64,000 bases of DNA, taken from Thioalkalivibrio sp. ALJ21. GTDB lineage: Bacteria > Pseudomonadota > Gammaproteobacteria > Ectothiorhodospirales > Ectothiorhodospiraceae. The stretch lies in NCBI RefSeq assembly GCF_000378605.1, contig NZ_KB905155.1, positions 186,001 to 250,000 on the forward strand. Direction: 5' to 3'. A program made the translations under genes and the position numbers. The notes below the pieces were generated by a model that had not been told where the DNA came from, did not search any database, and saw only the letters and a list, made by a program, of their open reading frames with translations. Below are positions 1-11,968 of this stretch, piece by piece. Positions within the stretch are counted from its first letter, which is position 1; each line of letters starts with the position of its first letter.

Positions 1-165
1 CAAAGGTATCTGGATGCCTGCGGACGAATCCGACGCTGCCCCCGCAACGGTAATCGAGCGAGAGGCCATGATGGCCTCTGATGGTCGCGGCACACGCCAC
101 TGAACGGAATCGTTCGGGAAGGCGCCGCACCGGAACGCTCGTCAGCCCGGAGACCGGCCAGGGAA
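1..165 (+). promoter_or_regulatory. Cobalamin riboswitch, 5' end cut by window edge
   Basis: The core CTGCCCCCGCAACGGTAA lies near positions 36-53. The 3' B12-box GTCAGCCCGGAGACCGGCC is at 141-159. Both are hallmark conserved blocks of the cobalamin (AdoCbl) riboswitch. The usual upstream AGGGAA/GGTG segment is missing, so the window starts inside the aptamer. About 150 nt of structured leader (two GCATGC-containing hairpin candidates at about 177-220) separate the aptamer from the start at 318 and are the likely expression platform. The riboswitch should repress the downstream B12 genes when cobalamin is plentiful. Confidence 0.9.
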
Positions 166-317
166 TGATCGCGCGGCATGCGGCGGGCATGCGAGGCGGA
201 TGATCAGGCCTGGTCGCATAGCGGCTGTGCCGTGTCCCCCTCGTGTCTGTTTCCCCTGTCTGCGTGATCCCGACGAATCAACGGCGTGCGGGCGGCTCGC
301 CGGGAGACACGGACGAC

Positions 318-2135
318 ATGAAACGCACAGCACTTTCCACGGCCATCCTGCTGGCCACCACCCCGGTTATCGCCGAGACACCGGACACCGATTCCGAAGC
401 ACACACCCTCGATGTGGTCCAGGTCACGGCCGCGCGGGTCGCGCAGACCGTCGACGAGGCCCTGTCCTCGGTCACCGTGATTGACCGCGAAGAGATCGAG
501 CGCCTGCAGCCGCAGCAGTTCACCGACCTGCTGGAGGGCCGCGCCGGGATCGAGACCTCCCAGAATAGTGCCTTTGGCAAGACCACCTCGGTCTACACGC
601 GCGGCACCAGTTCCGACCACACCCTGCTCCTGATCGACGGCGTGCGCATGGGCTCGGCCACCAGTGGCGGGGCAAGCTGGCAGTTCCTGCCACCGGAGGA
701 GATCGAGCGCGTCGAAGTGGTGCGCGGACCGCGTACCAGCATCTACGGCTCCGACGCCATTGGTGGCGTGGTGCAGGTCTTTACCCGCGAGGGCCAGAAG
801 GGGCCGCCCAGGGTCAACGCATTTGTCGGGGGCGGCAGCTTCAACACCTGGGAAACGGGTGTGGGAGTGGCCGGCGGAACCGAGAACACGAACTACAGTT
901 TCTCGCTCAGCCACTTCGAGACCGACGGCATCAATGTGCAGGATGACGTGGGCGACGATGACCGTGACGGCTACGACAACACCTCGCTTGCGACCAAGGT
1001 GACCCATCGTCTTGATAACGGTGCCGAGGTCTTCGGGAATGTCTTGTACTCCGAAGGCTCGACCGAATTCGATACTGATTCCCAGTTCTCGCCGGACGCC
1101 GCCGATTTTGTGCACGCGGCCTTGCGGGCTGGCCTTCGCATTCCGGTTACACGGCAGTGGGAGACTGAACTGTCCGTCGGCCACAGCCGTGACGAGTCGG
1201 AGAATTTTCTTGATGGAGAATTCTTTTCCCAGTTCGATACGCGTCGCGACATGTTGGACTGGCGCAACGATATCGACATCGGGGATCGGGTTTTTCTGAC
1301 CACCGGTATTGACGCCTACGAGGACCGCGTGGAGAGCGACACCGACTACGATGAGGACTCGCGCCACAACGTTGGCGCTTACTCCGTGGTGCAGGTGGAC
1401 CTCGGCCGCCACGATCTCGAAGGCAGCCTGCGCTATGACGACAACGAGCAGTTCGGGAACGAAACGACTGGCCAGGTTGCGTGGGGTATGCAAGCCACTG
1501 AAGCGGTGCGGTTGCGTGCGTCCTATGGCACTGCGTTCAAGGCGCCCACTTTCAACGATCTCTATTTCCCGGGGTTCGGGAATTCCGATCTCGAACCAGA
1601 GACATCGCGCACCTTCGAACTCGGTGCCCGTTATAGCAGTGGCCCGTATTATGCGGATGCGGCGGTGTTTCGCACCGAGCTGGATCAGATGATCAGCTAT
1701 GATCCGATTGCCTTCCAGGCTGAGAATATCGACGAGGCGCGGATCCATGGGGTCGAACTTGAAGGGGGCTATGCGACCGCCCGGTGGGTGTCCCGTGCCT
1801 CGTTGACGTTGCTGGATGCCGAGGATCGTGAAACAGGCAACGAGCTCCAGAGGCGTTCACCCGTGACGGCCCGTGTGGATCTCGATCGGAAGTTTCAGCG
1901 CTTCTCAATGGGCGGTTCGGTGATTGCGAAGAGCCGCTCGTATAACGACGCCAATAATGACGAGCGCCTTTCCGGCTACGGCTTGCTGAATCTGCGTGCG
2001 AGCTATCAGATCGCGCCGGAATGGCAGATTCAGGTGACGGTCAATAACGTGTTCGACAAGGACTACGAGACCGCCAGAGGGTACAACCAGCCGGGTCGGG
2101 CCGCTTTCGTCAAGCTGCGCTACCAGCAGAGGTGA
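318..2135 (+). CDS. btuB: TonB-dependent outer-membrane receptor, BtuB-like
   Basis: A 605-residue protein with a signal peptide (MKRTALSTAILLATTPVIAE). It has a TonB-box-like segment (LDVVQVTAARV) and a plug domain containing IDGVRMGSATSG and RGPRTSIYGSDAIGGVV. A 22-strand barrel region follows and ends in the aromatic-terminated strand AAFVKLRYQQR. Length and order match BtuB (about 600 residues). I chose the ATG at 318 over an upstream ATG because it begins the signal peptide. The riboswitch immediately upstream and the B12 genes downstream support cobalamin or cobinamide uptake across the outer membrane. Another corrinoid or metal-tetrapyrrole substrate is possible given the CobN-like neighbour. 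Confidence 0.88.
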   Translation: MKRTALSTAILLATTPVIAETPDTDSEAHTLDVVQVTAARVAQTVDEALSSVTVIDREEIERLQPQQFTDLLEGRAGIETSQNSAFGKTTSVYTRGTSSDHTLLLIDGVRMGSATSGGASWQFLPPEEIERVEVVRGPRTSIYGSDAIGGVVQVFTREGQKGPPRVNAFVGGGSFNTWETGVGVAGGTENTNYSFSLSHFETDGINVQDDVGDDDRDGYDNTSLATKVTHRLDNGAEVFGNVLYSEGSTEFDTDSQFSPDAADFVHAALRAGLRIPVTRQWETELSVGHSRDESENFLDGEFFSQFDTRRDMLDWRNDIDIGDRVFLTTGIDAYEDRVESDTDYDEDSRHNVGAYSVVQVDLGRHDLEGSLRYDDNEQFGNETTGQVAWGMQATEAVRLRASYGTAFKAPTFNDLYFPGFGNSDLEPETSRTFELGARYSSGPYYADAAVFRTELDQMISYDPIAFQAENIDEARIHGVELEGGYATARWVSRASLTLLDAEDRETGNELQRRSPVTARVDLDRKFQRFSMGGSVIAKSRSYNDANNDERLSGYGLLNLRASYQIAPEWQIQVTVNNVFDKDYETARGYNQPGRAAFVKLRYQQR

Positions 2136-2138
2136 TCC

Positions 2139-2693
2139 ATGGGTAATCGACTGTCGAAGATTGTGACCCGCACGGGTGACGAAGGCCGGACCGGCCTGGG
2201 CGATGGCTCGCGGGTGGACAAGGACAGCCACCGCGTCGAGGCGTTTGGCGACGTGGACGAGCTGAACAGTGTCGTGGGCCGGGTCCTGGTCCACGATCTC
2301 CCGGAAGAGGTTCGGCGCGTGCTGGCTCTGGTTCAGCACGAGCTGTTCGACCTGGGGGCGGAACTGGCAGTGCCGGGGCATCAGGCACTGCCGGATGCCT
2401 CTGTGGAGCGGCTCGATGTGGAGCTGGAAAGCTTCAACGCCGATCTGCCGCCGCTCGAAGAGTTCATCCTGCCGGGCGGTGGCCCGGCCACGGCCGACTG
2501 CCACATCGCCCGCACGGTCTGCCGGCGCGCGGAACGTCGTCTGGTGGCGGTGAATCACCATGAGGCGCTGCGGCCGAGTTCGCTGGCCTACATCAATCGC
2601 CTGTCGGATCTTCTGTTCGTGCTCTGTCGTGTGCTTGCACGCCACGAGAACGGTGCGGAAGTCCTCTGGCAGCCGGCCAACAAGCGCGGCTGA
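2139..2693 (+). CDS. pduO: ATP:cob(I)alamin adenosyltransferase, PduO type
   Basis: 184 residues that look like the PduO/Cob_adeno_trans family. The N-terminal ATP-binding motif TRTGDEGRTGLGDG is at about residues 9-22, followed by the family block RVEAFGDVDELNSVVG. The C-terminal part carries RTVCRRAERRLVAV. It transfers the 5'-deoxyadenosyl group of ATP to cob(I)alamin in the cytoplasm, making coenzyme B12. The start is 3 nt after the receptor stop codon with an AGAGGTG ribosome site, so the two are co-transcribed under the riboswitch. It is not homologous to the CobO-type enzyme encoded 5.5 kb downstream, so the locus carries two unrelated adenosyltransferases. Confidence 0.92.
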   Translation: MGNRLSKIVTRTGDEGRTGLGDGSRVDKDSHRVEAFGDVDELNSVVGRVLVHDLPEEVRRVLALVQHELFDLGAELAVPGHQALPDASVERLDVELESFNADLPPLEEFILPGGGPATADCHIARTVCRRAERRLVAVNHHEALRPSSLAYINRLSDLLFVLCRVLARHENGAEVLWQPANKRG

Positions 2694-2757
2694 TTCCATC
2701 TGCCTTTGCCGGTTTTCGGGTGTCGTTTCCACGGCACCCCCCTGCACATAACGAACT

Positions 2758-2789
2758 GGCGACGCCACCATTGCACCGGTGGCGTCGCC
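2758..2789. repeat. Perfect 12-bp hairpin upstream of cobN-like gene
   Basis: GGCGACGCCACC at 2758-2769 pairs perfectly with GGTGGCGTCGCC at 2778-2789 around an 8-nt loop. A short T-rich stretch (ATTTTCTTC) lies downstream, a few nt off the stem. It could be a weak intrinsic terminator or attenuator, or an mRNA stabiliser between pduO and the CobN-like gene, which begins 28 nt after the stem. Confidence 0.7.
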
Positions 2790-2817
2790 CCATCGGATTT
2801 TCTTCGGGGTTGATCGC

Positions 2818-7326
<4,509 letters not shown>

Positions 7327-7343
7327 CCGCCGCTTGGGCATCT

Positions 7344-7420
7344 CCTGTAGGAGGCCAGCCCCCTGGCCGATGGGCCGCCGGATATACCCCATCGGCCAGA
7401 GGGCTGGCCTCCTACACAGG
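7344..7420. repeat. REP-like long inverted repeat
   Basis: The arm at 7344-7374, beginning CCTGTAGGAGGCCAGCC, pairs with 7388-7420 over about 30 bp. There is one mismatch and a 2-nt bulge, and the loop is about 13 nt. The TGTAGGAGGCCAGCC core resembles the REP/BIME repeats common in pseudomonads and relatives. It lies between the CobN-like stop and the ExbB-like start and may protect the upstream mRNA or dampen read-through. There is no T-run, so it is not a classical terminator. Confidence 0.85.
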
Positions 7421-7462
7421 AAGGTGAGAAGCGCTGAACAAAGGTTAGTGAGGTAAACGCGA

Positions 7463-7906
7463 ATGCCGTTCTCGATCACGATGGAACTGATGGACACCGT
7501 AGTGCGCTGGTTGCTGGAGCCGGTGATTGTCGGCCTGCTGGTGCTGGTGGCGGTCGCCGTCTGGGAGCTTGGGCTCGCACTGGGCGAACGCTCCGGCGGG
7601 GTGCGCCGGCTGGAGGCCACCGGCGATGCCGAGCGCCTGGCCTACCGCGCACGGCGCCGCATTGACCGCGCTGATCTGTTGGCACGCATCGGCCCGATGC
7701 TCGGGCTGATGGGGACGCTGATCCCGCTGGGTCCAGGGCTGGCCGCGATGGGCCGGGGCGAACTGGAAATCCTCGCTCAGGCGGTTACGGTGGCGTTCAA
7801 CACCACGGTGCTGGGGCTGCTGGTCGGCATCCTCGGGTTCTTGCTCGGACGCCTGCGGCGGCGCTGGTATGACGCCGCGATGGAGCGCCTGGAGGCAGCG
7901 GCATGA
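7463..7906 (+). CDS. MotA/TolQ/ExbB-family proton channel protein
   Basis: 147 residues. A hydrophobic helix lies at about 17-38 (PVIVGLLVLVAVAVWELGLAL). A short basic cytoplasmic section follows, then the ExbB/TolQ signature GPMLGLMGTLIPLGPGL at about 76-93. A last helix is in TVAFNTTVLGLLVGILGFLLG. It is shorter than ExbB (about 240 residues) and lacks the long cytoplasmic domain. The family forms proton-conducting pentamers that energise a partner across the envelope. The partner here is presumably the single-helix DUF2149 protein, whose start overlaps this stop by 4 nt, and through it the exported CobN-like protein. It could alternatively energise the TonB-dependent receptor, though no TonB is encoded locally. 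Confidence 0.85.
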   Translation: MPFSITMELMDTVVRWLLEPVIVGLLVLVAVAVWELGLALGERSGGVRRLEATGDAERLAYRARRRIDRADLLARIGPMLGLMGTLIPLGPGLAAMGRGELEILAQAVTVAFNTTVLGLLVGILGFLLGRLRRRWYDAAMERLEAAA

Positions 7907-8193
7907 GGGTTCCGCACTACCGCGCCAGCCGCTTTGATGCTCCCGACGAAGAACCGATGGGGCCATTGGCCAACCTGGCCGACATCATGCTGGTTTTCGC
8001 CGTCGGCCTGATGGTGGTGATGGCCGCCTCGGGGAGCGGCCTTGAACCGGCCAGTGGCGGCGCCGAGATCGAACCAGGGCGCGAGATCCCGGACCCGCCC
8101 GAGGGTGCCGGCGAGGCTGGCTCGGGTTTCGAATCGATGGGGCAGGTCTACCGTGACCCGGAGACTGGACGCATGATCCTGATCGGCGAGTAG
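7903..8193 (+). CDS. DUF2149 family single-pass membrane protein
   Basis: 96 residues. The family-like N-terminal block DEEPMGPLANLADIMLVFAV leads into one transmembrane helix (LVFAVGLMVVMAASGSG). A Pro/Gly/Glu-rich linker follows, then the closing motif GQVYRDPETGRMILIGE, typical of DUF2149 (recollection). The topology of short cytoplasmic N-terminus, one helix and periplasmic tail matches ExbD/TolR-like stator partners. The ATGA overlap with the ExbB-like gene implies translational coupling. The function of DUF2149 is not established. Inference: it is the ExbD-equivalent that links proton flow to the membrane-anchored CobN-like protein. Confidence 0.78.
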   Translation: MRVPHYRASRFDAPDEEPMGPLANLADIMLVFAVGLMVVMAASGSGLEPASGGAEIEPGREIPDPPEGAGEAGSGFESMGQVYRDPETGRMILIGE

Positions 8194-8243
8194 GCCCGCC
8201 CCCTGCGCCCCGAATACGCAATGCAATCAAGGAGTAGATCAAC

Positions 8244-8858
8244 ATGACCGACGACACCGAAGCCGCACGCGCCGAACGCCACGCCCAGCGCATGGCGCGC
8301 AAGAAGGAGATCGTGGACCGCAAGATCGCCGAGGCGCAGGAAGAAAAGGGCGTGTTCCTGGTCCTGACCGGCACCGGCAAGGGCAAGAGTTCCTCGGGCT
8401 TCGGTATGGTCGCCCGGGCCCTGGGGCACGGGATGCAGGTCGGCATCGTGCAGTTCATCAAGGGCCAGTTCGCCACCGGCGAGGAGGCCTTCTTCCGAGG
8501 GCAGGACAACGTGCAGTACCACGTGATGGGCGAGGGCTATACCTGGGAAACCCAGGATCGCGAGAAGGATGCCGAAGCCGCCCGCCATGCCTGGGCGCAT
8601 GCCCGCGACATGCTGCGCGACCCGAATGTCGACCTCGTGCTGCTCGACGAGCTGCATATCGCCCTGAAGTACCAGTACCTGGATGTGGCCGAGGTGCTGG
8701 AAGACCTGGCGAACCGCCCGCCGATGCAGCATGTGATTACCACCGGCCGCGCCGCGCCGAAGGCACTGATCGAGGCGGCCGACACCGTGAGCGAGATCGG
8801 CGTGGTCAAGCATGCCTTTCAGGCCGGCATCAAGGCGCAGAAGGGGATCGAGCTGTGA
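8244..8858 (+). CDS. cobO: Cob(I)yrinic acid a,c-diamide adenosyltransferase (CobA/CobO/BtuR)
   Basis: 204 residues with the P-loop GTGKGKSSSGFG at about residues 43-54. It also has the family motifs VQFIKGQFATGEE, the Walker-B-like VDLVLLDELHIAL and the C-terminal HAFQAGIKAQKGIE. It adenosylates the corrinoid Co(I) centre in the cytoplasm in de novo synthesis or salvage. An AAGGAGTA ribosome site precedes the ATG by about 8 nt. Its stop overlaps the GTG start of cobB, so the two are coupled. The charged N-terminal extension (residues 1-30) is normal for the CobO type. Confidence 0.95.
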   Translation: MTDDTEAARAERHAQRMARKKEIVDRKIAEAQEEKGVFLVLTGTGKGKSSSGFGMVARALGHGMQVGIVQFIKGQFATGEEAFFRGQDNVQYHVMGEGYTWETQDREKDAEAARHAWAHARDMLRDPNVDLVLLDELHIALKYQYLDVAEVLEDLANRPPMQHVITTGRAAPKALIEAADTVSEIGVVKHAFQAGIKAQKGIEL

Positions 8859-10171
8859 GTGTGAGCTGCCCCGCGGCGTTCGTGGCGGCCCCGGCCTCGG
8901 GTCAGGGCAAGACCACGATCACCGCCGCCATCGCCCGTTACCACCGCAACCAGGGACGCCGGGTGCGGGTGTTCAAGACCGGCCCGGATTTCCTTGACCC
9001 GATGATCCTGGAACAGGCCTCCGGGCATCCGGTGGATCCGTTGCATCTGTGGATGGTGGGGGAGGCGGCGTGCAAGGCGAAGCTTTACGAGGCCGCACAG
9101 GAGGCCGACCTGATCCTGGTCGAGGGGTCGATGGGTCTGTTCGATGGCGATCCTTCCGGGGCGGATCTGGCCGTGCGTTTTGGACTTCCAGTATTGGCGC
9201 TGATCGATGCCGGAGGGATGGCCCAGACGTTCGGGGCGGTCGTTCATGGGCTGGCGACCTACCGTTCTGACGTTTCGCTCACGGGCGTGATTGCCAATCG
9301 AACGGGTAGTGCTCGCCACGGGCAGATGCTGGCCGAGAGTATGCCGGAGGGCGTGCATTTCTACGGTGCCGTGCCCCGCAACGATGGTCTCAGCGTGCCG
9401 GATCGTCACCTCGGTCTGGTGCAGGCAGGCGAGATCGAGGATCTCGATGCACGTTTGCAAGCGGCCGCCGAGGCGATTGCCGAGGCCGGAGTCACGGAAC
9501 TCCCGGCACCGGTCACCTTCGAGCCCGAGCCAATGCCGGAGATCACGCGTGACCTGGAAGGCATTCGTATCGGTATCGCGCGGGACGCCGCATTTGCGTT
9601 TACCTATCCCGGCAACCTGGATCTGCTGCGCGCGATGGGTGCCGCACTGGAGTTTTTCTCTCCGGTGGCCGGGGACCGGTTGCCGGAAGTCGATGCCGTG
9701 TGGTTGCCCGGCGGGTATCCGGAGCTGCATCTGGATGCCCTGGCGGCCAATGTCGGGCTCAAGCAGGATCTCGCCGAACATCATGCGGCGGGGCGGCCGT
9801 TGCTCGCCGAATGTGGCGGATTCCTCTATCTGCTGGATGAATTGACCAATCGCGATGGGCATAAGGCATCCATGGCTGGCCTGATTTCAGGCCATGCCCG
9901 TCTGGAGCCCAAACTCCAGGGGCTGGGCCTCCAGAGTGCACCGCTGCCCGAAGGCGAGCTGCGCGGCCACACCTTCCACCATACCCATGCCGAGGTGGAC
10001 TGGGAGCCGATTGCACACTGTCGCCGAGCACGCGACGGCGGAACCGCAGCCGAGGCCATCTACCGTGAAGGCTGCCTGACGGCCGGATACTTGCACGCCT
10101 ACTTCCCGTCCGATCCCGCCGCCGCAGCCGCACTATTTCGTAGCGGAGTGTCCAGCGTTCGGTTTGATTGA
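8855..10171 (+). CDS. cobB: Cobyrinate a,c-diamide synthase (CobB/CbiA)
   Basis: 438 residues. The N-terminal ATP-binding domain has the dethiobiotin-synthetase-like P-loop APASGQGKTTITAAIARY. The C-terminal class I glutamine amidotransferase domain has its nucleophile cysteine in LLAECGGFLYLLDEL and the partner His near HTFHHTHAE. It amidates the a and c carboxylates of the corrin ring using glutamine and ATP. The start is a GTG overlapping the cobO stop (GTGA type). Its TGA stop is embedded in an FNR-like box that serves the next gene. Only some corrin-synthesis genes are present here, so the others must lie elsewhere if synthesis is de novo. Confidence 0.95.
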   Translation: MSVSCPAAFVAAPASGQGKTTITAAIARYHRNQGRRVRVFKTGPDFLDPMILEQASGHPVDPLHLWMVGEAACKAKLYEAAQEADLILVEGSMGLFDGDPSGADLAVRFGLPVLALIDAGGMAQTFGAVVHGLATYRSDVSLTGVIANRTGSARHGQMLAESMPEGVHFYGAVPRNDGLSVPDRHLGLVQAGEIEDLDARLQAAAEAIAEAGVTELPAPVTFEPEPMPEITRDLEGIRIGIARDAAFAFTYPGNLDLLRAMGAALEFFSPVAGDRLPEVDAVWLPGGYPELHLDALAANVGLKQDLAEHHAAGRPLLAECGGFLYLLDELTNRDGHKASMAGLISGHARLEPKLQGLGLQSAPLPEGELRGHTFHHTHAEVDWEPIAHCRRARDGGTAAEAIYREGCLTAGYLHAYFPSDPAAAAALFRSGVSSVRFD

Positions 10172-10181
10172 TCTGGATCAA
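10168..10181. promoter_or_regulatory. FNR/ANR-type binding site
   Basis: TTGATCTGGATCAA is a perfect match to the FNR/ANR consensus TTGAT-N4-ATCAA. Its centre is 138 nt before the cytochrome c peroxidase ATG and it overlaps the cobB stop codon. Related bacterial cytochrome c peroxidases are known FNR/ANR targets, so oxygen-limited activation of the peroxidase is the likely role. The start point cannot be fixed by eye. A CRP-family regulator of similar specificity is an alternative. Confidence 0.8.
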
Positions 10182-10244
10182 CGGAACTCTTGTTTTTGAT
10201 CGCGACCAGGTTCCCGCGTCTGTAGGGTGGGCTTTAAGCGGTTT

Positions 10245-10275
10245 GGACCGAGTCTATATCGGTCCGCACCGATAT
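10245..10275 (+). repeat. Two mutually exclusive hairpins in peroxidase leader
   Basis: GGACCGA (10245-10251) can pair with TCGGTCC (10259-10265). ATATCGGT (10256-10263) can pair with ACCGATAT (10268-10275) around a CCGC loop. The two pairings share the TCGGT segment, so they cannot form together. This could be a 5'-UTR switch or, as DNA, an operator. No function is shown. Confidence 0.5.
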
Positions 10276-10312
10276 CCGCTTCTCAGATGTCTATTGCTCA
10301 AGGGGGACCTGT

Positions 10313-11317
10313 ATGAAAACGCTTTCCGGATTCCGCATGACGGCGCTGGCGGCCTGCGCGGCCGTCGCATTTGGGGCCGCAGCCCCGGCCGTGGCTGATA
10401 CCGACTATTCCGAATACCGCGACGTGTTCGAGCCGCTGCCGGCGCTGCCGCCGATCCCGGCGGACAACTCGATGACCAAGGAGAAGATCGAGCTGGGCAA
10501 GATGCTGTTCTTCGAGCCGCGCATCTCCAGCTCCGGCGTGATCTCCTGCGCGACCTGCCACAACCCGGCGCTGGGCTGGGCGGATCGCATCCCGCGCGCG
10601 GTAGGCCATGACGGCCAGGTTGGCGAGCGCAATACCCCGACCGTGCTGAATTCCGGCTTCTTCACCGCGCAGTTCTGGGATGGCCGAGAGGACGACCTGG
10701 AGGGGCAGGCCCTGGGCCCGATCCAGGACGCGATCGAGATGGCTATGCCGCTGGAGGATGCGATCGCCCGCCTGGAGGAGTTCAATGAGTACCAGGAGAA
10801 ATTCGAGGCCGCCTATCCCGACTATGACGGCGACAACGTGATCAATACCGACCACGTGGCCAAGGCGCTGGCGACGTTCCAGCGTACGCTGAACACCCCG
10901 AACTCGCCGCTGGATCGCTGGCTGGCCGGGGATGAAGGCGCGATGAGTGATCAGCAGATGCGCGGGATGAAGCTGTTTGCCGATAATGGCTGCGTGGCCT
11001 GCCACAGCGGGCCGGCGTTGACCGACAGCAACTTCCATCGCATCCAGGTGCCGGGCTCGGAAGACAAGGGCCGCTATCTGGTCACGGGCGATGAGGCCGA
11101 CAAGTTCGCCTTCAAGACCCCGACGCTGCGCAATGTGGCGCTGACCTACCCCTACATGAACAACGGTGAGACCGCGACGCTGGACGAGGCGATCCGCATC
11201 ATGGGGCAGGAGATGCTGGGCATGGAGTTCAGCGATGACGAGGTCGCGGACATCGAGGCCTTCATGCATGCACTGACCGGCGAAATGCCGCGCTTCGACA
11301 TCCCTGCGCTGCCGTAA
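10313..11317 (+). CDS. ccp: Di-heme cytochrome c peroxidase
   Basis: 334 residues with a signal peptide (MTALAACAAVAFGAAAPAVA) and two c-type heme sites. CATCH is in VISCATCHNPALGWADRI and CVACH is in NGCVACHSGPALTDSN. The family blocks LGKMLFFEPRISSSG, GERNTPTVLNSGF and FKTPTLRNVALTYPYMNNG are clear. It is a periplasmic enzyme of the CcpA/MauG family that reduces H2O2 with electrons from small c-type cytochromes. An AAGGGGGACCTG ribosome site precedes the ATG. It stands alone between an FNR-like box and a rho-independent terminator, so it is probably a monocistronic, low-oxygen-induced gene. Confidence 0.93.
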   Translation: MKTLSGFRMTALAACAAVAFGAAAPAVADTDYSEYRDVFEPLPALPPIPADNSMTKEKIELGKMLFFEPRISSSGVISCATCHNPALGWADRIPRAVGHDGQVGERNTPTVLNSGFFTAQFWDGREDDLEGQALGPIQDAIEMAMPLEDAIARLEEFNEYQEKFEAAYPDYDGDNVINTDHVAKALATFQRTLNTPNSPLDRWLAGDEGAMSDQQMRGMKLFADNGCVACHSGPALTDSNFHRIQVPGSEDKGRYLVTGDEADKFAFKTPTLRNVALTYPYMNNGETATLDEAIRIMGQEMLGMEFSDDEVADIEAFMHALTGEMPRFDIPALP

Positions 11318-11343
11318 CTGGCCGCACTGGGATCGGGTGTTTC

Positions 11344-11375
11344 AAGCCCTCTCCGGAGACGGAGGGGGCTTTTTC
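11344..11375 (+). terminator. Rho-independent terminator after peroxidase gene
   Basis: An AAGCCCTCTCCG / CGGAGGGGGCTT stem (one mismatch) with a short loop is followed by TTTTT. It lies between the peroxidase and the convergent DUF4399 gene. Its reverse strand starts with AAAAA, so it may work in both directions. Confidence 0.85.
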
Positions 11376-11385
11376 GTGGTCAGGA

Positions 11386-11829
11386 CTATTCGACCGTGAT
11401 GGTGATCTTCTCGGAAACAACTGGTGGGTCGAAGCTGATGTGGCGGTAGTCCATGAACAGCAACTGCAGGGTGTATTCGCCGGGTTCCAGTTCCAGCTCG
11501 CCCTCGGTCTGCCCGCCACCGAAATGGCGCTTGTGGTCGGAGAAGGGCAGCGAGGCATCCAGGTCCACCTCGTCGAGCGGCTTGTTCACCAGCAGGTGGT
11601 GGTGGCCGGTGTTGTCCATCTCTACACCGGCCGGGGCGACACCCATGCCTCGCAGGCCCATCTGGACCCGCACCGGGCTTTCGAGCGTTTCGCCATCCTG
11701 CGGGCTGATGAAATAGACCTTCGCGCCATCCGGCGGTGCAATACGATCGGCGGCCGTGGCGGTGCCGACCAGGGCAAGGCCTCCCGTCAGTACGAGCAGC
11801 GTGGAGAGCCGAGTAAGAGTGGTGTTCAT
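11386..11829 (-). CDS. DUF4399 periplasmic protein
   Basis: 147 residues with a signal peptide ending in ALVGTATA-A. The mature part has the DUF4399 pattern [18 protein letters not shown], the [15 protein letters not shown] block and the ending [19 protein letters not shown]. The His-His-His motif in [10 protein letters not shown] looks metal-ligand-like, but no activity is established for the family. AAGGAGCACCC before the ATG is a good ribosome site. It is transcribed divergently from gltX with about 139 nt between starts, and converges on the peroxidase terminator. No operon partner is visible. Confidence 0.8.
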   Translation of the reverse strand: MNTTLTRLSTLLVLTGGLALVGTATAADRIAPPDGAKVYFISPQDGETLESPVRVQMGLRGMGVAPAGVEMDNTGHHHLLVNKPLDEVDLDASLPFSDHKRHFGGGQTEGELELEPGEYTLQLLFMDYRHISFDPPVVSEKITITVE

Positions 11830-11968
11830 GGGTGCTCCTTGGACCCGCGTGCGGGCAGTCGGTTGGCTCGTTTACGAGTATAGTCGGCGGTCCGCGCGGC
11901 AGTACGGTGGCGTTCTGCTACCCTATGCGCCTTCGTTTTCCACCTCCCGATCGAGACGAGTAGCCCGC

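Noticed and set aside
10221-10240. TGTAGGGTGGGCTTTAAGC as a REP copy or -10 box
   Set aside because: It resembles the start of a common REP motif, but the inverted partner is missing. The -10 reading (TAGGGT) is too weak to call.
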